Positions 15,185 through 18,908 of a DNA stretch of 18,908 bases are shown piece by piece (positions within the stretch are counted from its first letter, which is position 1; every line of letters starts with the position of its first letter). The stretch covers positions 1 to 18,908 of the forward strand of contig CALAKV010000031.1 of NCBI GenBank assembly GCA_937922985.1, in the 5' to 3' direction. The notes beneath the pieces were generated by a model. It had not been told where the DNA came from and searched no databases. It was given only the letters and a program-made list of their open reading frames with translations. This stretch comes from an uncultured bacterium (GTDB lineage Bacteria; Patescibacteriota; Saccharimonadia; Saccharimonadales; Saccharimonadaceae). A program made the position numbers and the translations under genes.

Positions 15185-17542
15185 ATGGATAACAGTAAAA
15201 AACTAAATGGATTAACCGCCGCAGAAGTTCGAAAAAGAATCTCACAAGGCTTGGTGAATGATTTTAAAATTGATAACAATAACAGTTTTTGGGAAATTGT
15301 TAAAAGAAATATTTTCACACTTTTTAACTTTTTAAATTTTGCAATTGCAGTACTTTTAGCATTAGTTGGCGCTTGGAGTAATTTGATTTTCTTCGTTGTG
15401 ATTATATTCAATGCAATCTCTGGAATTGCCACAGAAATTCGCGCTAAAAAAATGATCGATAAGCTCAATCTTTTAAGTAAAGAAAAAATCATCGTGATCC
15501 GCTCTTCTCGCGAGCAAAAAATTATGCCAGAAGAAATTGTGATAAACGATATTCTTAAACTTTCTGCTGGAGAGCAAGTTCCATCCGATGCGGTTGTTTT
15601 AAAAGGAGTTTCCGAGGCCAATGAAGCCATGCTTACTGGTGAGAGTGACCTTGTTCTAAAAGAAAAAGGAGCAGTTTTGCTTTCAGGTAGTTTTTTGGCG
15701 AGTGGTTATGTTTTAGCGGAAGTTGTACATGTCGGCGCTGATAATTACGTCTCAAAATTAATGGTTGAAGCCAAAACGCACAAGCCAATTAATTCAAAAA
15801 TTCTTAGTTCTCTCGATAAAATTGCAGGATTTACCAGTAAAATTATTATCCCATTTGGTTTAGCTTTATTTTTCGAAGCACTCTTAATCAAGGCTCTTCC
15901 TGCTAAAACCGCTGTAATTTACATGTCAACCCCGCTTCTTGGAATGTTACCAAAAGGAATCGCCCTTCTCACAATCACCTCTCTTTTAACGGCGGTTATT
16001 AAACTCGGCCTTCGAAAAGTTCTTGTTCAAGAAATGTATTCCGTTGAAACACTCGCTCGTGTCGACACTCTCTGCCTTGATAAAACCGGTACAATCACTG
16101 AAGGAAAAATGAAAGTTGAAGCAATTCATAATCTTTCGAAAAAGTTTTCTGAGGCTGAGATTAATGATTTTCTTGCAACTTATATGAATTTTAGCGAAGA
16201 CAACAACCCAACTGCACAGGCAATTCGCAAATATTTTTCAAAGAATAAAACTACCCTAGAAGCAACAAATATAATTCCTTTTTCAAGCGACCGAAAATGG
16301 GGCTCAATGGAAGTTGAAGGAGTTGGAACACTTTTCCTAGGTGCACCTGAAATGATTTTTGGCGAAACCCTAAAACAAGCAAATGAAGCACTTTCTCGTG
16401 GCTCACGTGTTTTAGCTTTGGCTTTTTCGAAAGAAAAAATCGATAATAAAAATATCAAAATACCTGAAAAAATATCAAAACTTGCTTTAATAGAAATCAC
16501 TGACCCAATTCGCGAAGGAGCACGCGAGACACTCGAATACCTACGTTCGCAAAAAATTGATCTCAAAATTATCTCTGGTGATAACCCGATAACAGTTTCA
16601 AATATTGCAAAAAAAGCTGGTTTTGATAATTTCGAAAGTTATGTTGATTGCTCGAGAGTAAAAGATTCCGAGCTCAAAAAAATCGCTGTAAAAACTGCAA
16701 TTTTCGGTCGAGTTTCACCGCACCAAAAAAAGCTAATTGTCCAAACTCTTAAAAAAGCTGGCCGCACGACTGCAATGACTGGTGATGGCGTAAATGATAT
16801 TTTAGCCCTACGCGAGGCGGATTGTTCAATTGTGATGGCTGAGGGCGATCCCGCAACAAGACAAATCGCAAACCTCGTCTTACTCAATTCTGATTTTAAT
16901 GATTTACCAGAAATTCTTTTTGAAGGGCGCCGAGTCGTAAATAATATTGCTAGAATTGCACCAATTTTCTTGATTAAAACAATCTATTCGTTCATTTTAG
17001 CGATTATTTGTATTTTAAGTGCTTTGTTATTTGATAAAAATCTTCTCTTGATTTTCCCGTTCATTCCAATTCAAGTTACATTGATCGACCAGTTTGTTGA
17101 AGGCTTCCCACCTTTTGTTCTCACTTTCGAAAAAAATATTCAACCTGTTGAAAAAGATTTTATTAAAAAATCACTCTTAATGGCCTTACCTAGTGCGTTA
17201 ATGGTAGTATTCTCGGTTATTTTCGTACGAATTTGGGGCTCGCTTAATGGCTGGATCCCTCAAGAAGTTTCGACAGTCTCGTATTATTTACTTGGTTCGA
17301 TCGGAATGCTCTCAGTAATTCGCGCTTGCCTACCACTTAATTTCTGGAGAATCCTTCTTATTATTTGGTCGATCAGTGCGTTTATAGTAACTGCAATTCT
17401 CTTTAGACCACTGATTGAAATTGGTGTGCTTTCTGGGCGCGCTTTCGAACTTTACACAATACTAATGATAATTTTTGCTATAATTTTTATTATAATCGAA
17501 TGGTTGAAAAAACGTTCGAAAAGTGATACAATTAAAGCATAA
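15185..17542 (+). CDS. HAD-family P-type cation-transporting ATPase
   Basis: Membrane ATPase that pumps a cation. The 785-aa protein has two N-terminal membrane segments (about 43-85), an actuator domain with TGES (151-154), two more segments (about 218-272), the phosphorylation site DKTGT with D299, a nucleotide-binding domain, SGDNP (464-468), the hinge TGDGVND (532-538), and a C-terminal membrane bundle (about 590-775). Membrane helix 4 reads MLPKGIAL, with Lys257 where Ca, Na/K and related pumps have the Glu of PEGL. Helix 6 carries D635 and E639. There is no heavy-metal-binding N-terminal domain and no CPC motif, so a P1B metal pump is unlikely. The ion is unknown. khpA follows 25 nt downstream. 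Confidence 0.93.
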   Translation: MDNSKKLNGLTAAEVRKRISQGLVNDFKIDNNNSFWEIVKRNIFTLFNFLNFAIAVLLALVGAWSNLIFFVVIIFNAISGIATEIRAKKMIDKLNLLSKEKIIVIRSSREQKIMPEEIVINDILKLSAGEQVPSDAVVLKGVSEANEAMLTGESDLVLKEKGAVLLSGSFLASGYVLAEVVHVGADNYVSKLMVEAKTHKPINSKILSSLDKIAGFTSKIIIPFGLALFFEALLIKALPAKTAVIYMSTPLLGMLPKGIALLTITSLLTAVIKLGLRKVLVQEMYSVETLARVDTLCLDKTGTITEGKMKVEAIHNLSKKFSEAEINDFLATYMNFSEDNNPTAQAIRKYFSKNKTTLEATNIIPFSSDRKWGSMEVEGVGTLFLGAPEMIFGETLKQANEALSRGSRVLALAFSKEKIDNKNIKIPEKISKLALIEITDPIREGARETLEYLRSQKIDLKIISGDNPITVSNIAKKAGFDNFESYVDCSRVKDSELKKIAVKTAIFGRVSPHQKKLIVQTLKKAGRTTAMTGDGVNDILALREADCSIVMAEGDPATRQIANLVLLNSDFNDLPEILFEGRRVVNNIARIAPIFLIKTIYSFILAIICILSALLFDKNLLLIFPFIPIQVTLIDQFVEGFPPFVLTFEKNIQPVEKDFIKKSLLMALPSALMVVFSVIFVRIWGSLNGWIPQEVSTVSYYLLGSIGMLSVIRACLPLNFWRILLIIWSISAFIVTAILFRPLIEIGVLSGRAFELYTILMIIFAIIFIIIEWLKKRSKSDTIKA
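17504..17532 (+). promoter_or_regulatory. Internal promoter for khpA inside the ATPase 3' end
   Basis: TTGAAA (17504-17509), a 17-nt spacer, and TACAAT (17527-17532) preceded by TGA lie in the last codons of the ATPase. Transcription from about 17539 would give khpA a ~30-nt leader with AAAGGAG. Confidence 0.55.
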
Positions 17543-17567
17543 ACTGAATAAAAGGAGTATCTGAAAA

Positions 17568-17921
17568 ATGACAATAGACCAACAGTTTGTTGAATATATC
17601 GTTAAGAATTTAGTTGAAAATCCAGAAGACGTAAAAGTTGAGCGCACAATTGACGAAAAAGGTGTTTTGTTAACTTTGATCGTGAATAAAGAAGACTTGG
17701 GCCGAATTATTGGTCGCCGTGGAGCAACTGCGCAAAGCCTTCGTGCACTTCTTCGAGCTCTTGCACTAAAAAATAATGCTCATTATAATCTAAAAATTAG
17801 CGACAGTGAAGAAAAAACTGAAGTTGTGGAAAATTCAACAGATGCACCTGTGGAAAACACAAACACTTTCGCGGAACAAACTCGAAAAGAGCTTGCAGAA
17901 TTAGATGATATTGCGTTATAA
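17568..17921 (+). CDS. khpA: KH-domain RNA-binding protein KhpA
   Basis: Small RNA-binding protein; in Gram-positive bacteria KhpA pairs with KhpB/Jag and affects sRNA function, cell division and elongation. The 117-aa protein has a single KH fold (about 5-78) with the RNA-binding loop GRRG (49-52) in LGRIIGRRGATAQSLR. It carries an acidic C-terminal tail of about 38 residues, longer than the common ~76-81-aa KhpA. AGGAG lies about 10 nt before the ATG. It can be read from the ATPase transcript or from its own internal promoter. The TAA stop lies inside the -10 box of the downstream ncRNA. Confidence 0.9.
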   Translation: MTIDQQFVEYIVKNLVENPEDVKVERTIDEKGVLLTLIVNKEDLGRIIGRRGATAQSLRALLRALALKNNAHYNLKISDSEEKTEVVENSTDAPVENTNTFAEQTRKELAELDDIAL

Positions 17922-17922
17922 T
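17893..17922 (+). promoter_or_regulatory. Promoter of the putative ncRNA
   Basis: TTGCAG (17893-17898), an 18-nt spacer, and TATAAT (17917-17922), which overlaps the khpA stop. The predicted start is near 17929. Confidence 0.55.
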
Positions 17923-17928
17923 ATAAAT

Positions 17929-18080
17929 AGTTCAGTTCGAAATCTGTTGTGGAGTTTTAGATTTCGAAAGGACTGCGGAAAAACAAAAAAGTCAAAGCTC
18001 TATGCGAGCAAACTAAGGAAAGTTTGAGAGCTTATACTTGTTAAAAATCTAGCCATAATATCTTGGCTGGATTTTTAGTT
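17929..18080 (+). ncRNA. Putative structured small RNA of unknown family
   Basis: The khpA-trmD gap holds a transcript-like unit of about 150 nt with no open reading frame of note. Hairpin 1 pairs CAGT (17933-17936) with ACTG (17972-17975) and TCGAAATCT (17937-17945) with AGATTTCGA (17959-17967), with an AAGG bulge and a 13-nt loop. After an A-rich linker, hairpin 2 pairs AAGCTCT (17995-18001) with AGAGCTT (18027-18033) and, beyond a 7-nt bulge, CAAACT with AGTTTG around the loop AAGGAA. A strong terminator ends the unit. Five GGA triplets are present, several unpaired. It does not match the SRP, 6S, tmRNA or RNase P signatures I know. It could alternatively be a long 3' UTR of khpA. Confidence 0.55.
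18042..18077 (+). terminator. Terminator of the putative ncRNA / khpA unit
   Basis: A 14-bp stem TAAAAATCTAGCCA (18042-18055) / TGGCTGGATTTTTA (18064-18077) with one G-T pair and an 8-nt loop, followed by a T-rich stretch. It separates the RNA from the trmD promoter. Confidence 0.85.
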
Positions 18081-18088
18081 TATTCATT

Positions 18089-18117
18089 TTGCAAAAAAAT
18101 CTAAAAAATGGTAAAAT
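18089..18117 (+). promoter_or_regulatory. trmD promoter (leaderless)
   Basis: TTGCAA (18089-18094), a 17-nt spacer ending in TGG, and TAAAAT (18112-18117). Only 8 nt separate the -10 box from the ATG, so the mRNA should begin at or just before the start codon. Confidence 0.65.
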
Positions 18118-18125
18118 AAATTAAT

Positions 18126-18767
18126 ATGAAAATTCAAGTGATCACCCTCTTCCCTGAAATGTTCGAACCAGTTTTAAATAATGCAATGATGTGGAAGGCG
18201 CAAAATCAAAATGTAGTTTCTTTTGAAATTATTAATTTACGTGATTTTGGCATTGGAATACGCAAGCAAGTTGATGACATTCCCTATGGTGGAGGAGATG
18301 GAATGCTCTTAAAACCAGAGCCTCTTTTTAAAGCAGTTGAGTTTGCAAAAAATAATTCACCAAATGCAAAAATTATTGCAATGACTCCAAGTGAGAATAT
18401 ATGGAATCAAGAAAAAGCCCAAGAAAAAGCTAATTCTGGCGAAGATTTAATTATTTTATGCGGACGATATGAAGGGTTTGATTCACGAATTTTCGAAATT
18501 GTTGACGAAAAAATAAGTATTGGTAAATTTATTTTAACTGGTGGCGAAATTCCCGCAATGGCAATAATCGATAGCATAGTACGTCTAATTCCCGGCGTAC
18601 TTGGCGGCGAAAAATCAGCCGAAATTGAAAGTTATTCAGACGGTGATAATCTGGAATTTCCACAATTTACAAGACCAGCAGATTTCCACGGAATGAAAGT
18701 TCCAGAAGTTTTGTTAAGCGGGCATCACGCCAAAATTGAAGAATGGCGAAAAAAATATTCAAAATAG
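18126..18767 (+). CDS. trmD: tRNA (guanine37-N1)-methyltransferase
   Basis: SPOUT methyltransferase that uses SAM to make m1G37 in tRNAs with G36G37, preventing +1 frameshifts. The 213-aa protein starts with the usual MKIQVITLFPEMF and has YGGGDGML (54-61), the knot segments LCGRYEGFDSRI (111-122) and SIGKFILTGGEIPAMAIID (131-149), and the C-terminal FTRPADFHG and VLLSGHHAKIEEWR. It ends soon after that, so it is shorter than the common 230-250 aa. By alignment from memory with E. coli TrmD, the catalytic Asp169 corresponds to Glu168 here (in IESYSDG). It is not preceded by rimM. The next gene is tRNA-Pro(UGG), a TrmD substrate type. Confidence 0.96.
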   Translation: MKIQVITLFPEMFEPVLNNAMMWKAQNQNVVSFEIINLRDFGIGIRKQVDDIPYGGGDGMLLKPEPLFKAVEFAKNNSPNAKIIAMTPSENIWNQEKAQEKANSGEDLIILCGRYEGFDSRIFEIVDEKISIGKFILTGGEIPAMAIIDSIVRLIPGVLGGEKSAEIESYSDGDNLEFPQFTRPADFHGMKVPEVLLSGHHAKIEEWRKKYSK

Positions 18768-18777
18768 ATTTTTTTGC

Positions 18778-18806
18778 TTGATTTTTCGAAATATATGCGT
18801 TATAAT
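18778..18806 (+). promoter_or_regulatory. tRNA-Pro promoter
   Basis: TTGATT (18778-18783), a 17-nt spacer, and a consensus TATAAT (18801-18806), giving a start near 18813 and a short 5' leader for RNase P removal. A TTTTTCGAAA palindrome lies at the -35/spacer boundary. Confidence 0.6.
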
Positions 18807-18829
18807 GGTTGTATATTTCGAGTTAATCT

Positions 18830-18906
18830 CGGGGTGTGGCGCAGTTGGCTAGCGCGCGCGGTTTGGGACCGTGAGGTCGAAGGTTCGAGTCCTTTCACCC
18901 CGACCA
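18830..18906 (+). tRNA. tRNA-Pro (anticodon UGG)
   Basis: A 77-nt cloverleaf with acceptor stem CGGGGTG/CACCCCG, D-stem GCGC/GCGC, anticodon stem CGCGG/CCGTG with loop TTTGGGA (anticodon TGG, base 37 = G), T-arm with loop TTCGAGT, discriminator A, and an encoded CCA end. C1-G72 pairing and the UGG anticodon fit bacterial proline tRNA. G36-G37 is the TrmD recognition pair. Confidence 0.95.
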
Positions 18907-18908
18907 AT

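Larger units (their letters stand above)
1366..18790. repeat. Highly iterated palindrome TTCGAA / TTTCGAAA, dispersed
   Basis: By hand count about 59 copies of TTCGAA occur between these points, about 33 of them as TTTCGAAA. They lie in genes on both strands, in all three codon registers, and at least six times between genes (near 4316, 10072, 10985, 17937, 17963, 18785). The count could be off by a few. Confidence 0.75.

Noticed and set aside
15129..15245. 39-residue N-terminal extension of ArgS starting at 15245
   Set aside because: It is Phe/Tyr-rich, crosses both divergent promoters and overlaps the ATPase gene; MNKVAEIINQ at 15128 is the family-like start and has a suitably placed -10 box.
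17929..18080. SRP RNA, 6S RNA, tmRNA or tracrRNA identity for the structured RNA
   Set aside because: No GGAAGCAGCC-type SRP loop, no long 6S bubble structure, no tRNA-like ends, and no CRISPR repeat or cas gene nearby.
1..18908. CRISPR arrays, insertion sequences, phage or plasmid genes
   Set aside because: No spaced direct repeats, transposase, integrase or phage proteins were seen on either strand.

Overview
The window reads as a chromosomal segment of a low-GC bacterium (roughly one third G+C by eye) with small, tightly packed genes. Gene content, protein sizes and the mix of short single-membrane-segment proteins with housekeeping genes suggest Candidatus Patescibacteria (CPR), most likely a low-GC Saccharibacteria (TM7) lineage. 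This placement is from recognition only. UGA acts as a stop (for example the 79-aa gene that overlaps pheT), so the glycine-UGA code of Gracilibacteria/Absconditabacteria does not apply. No mobile element, CRISPR array or phage gene was seen, and no gene-free stretch exceeds 300 bases.

Layout. (1) 1-1586, minus strand: two secreted or membrane-anchored proteins of unknown function. The first is probably cut off at the window edge, where 34 bp fold back as a perfect inverted copy of bases 276-309. (2) 1691-4273, minus: polA, with degenerate proofreading. (3) 4344-9727, minus: a compact operon pheS - small membrane protein - pheT - FKBP-type prolyl isomerase - trxB with zero-gap or overlapping junctions. 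(4) 9778-10959: a small tail-anchored protein divergent from an aquaporin-like channel with an unusual second pore motif. (5) 11011-12700, minus: rmuC and greA. (6) 12803-15128: a P-loop kinase convergent with argS. (7) 15185-18906, plus: a P-type cation ATPase, khpA, a likely structured non-coding RNA, trmD, and tRNA-Pro(UGG), which has the anticodon-loop sequence that TrmD modifies.

Two genome-scale signals stand out. The palindrome TTCGAA (usually TTTCGAAA) occurs about 59 times by hand count, near nine times the base-composition expectation, in all reading frames and between genes; it resembles the highly iterated palindrome HIP1 of cyanobacteria. Many genes that start a transcription unit (polA, 88-aa gene, kinase, argS, ATPase, trmD, nearly pheS) have an extended -10 box (TGnTATAAT-like) 6-11 nt before the ATG, so their mRNAs should be leaderless, while most operon-internal genes and a few others (aquaporin, rmuC, greA, khpA) have Shine-Dalgarno sequences.

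The strongest candidate for something undescribed is the ~150-nt RNA at 17929-18080. It has its own promoter, two well-paired hairpins and a 14-bp terminator, and it lies where rimM is often found between khpA and trmD.
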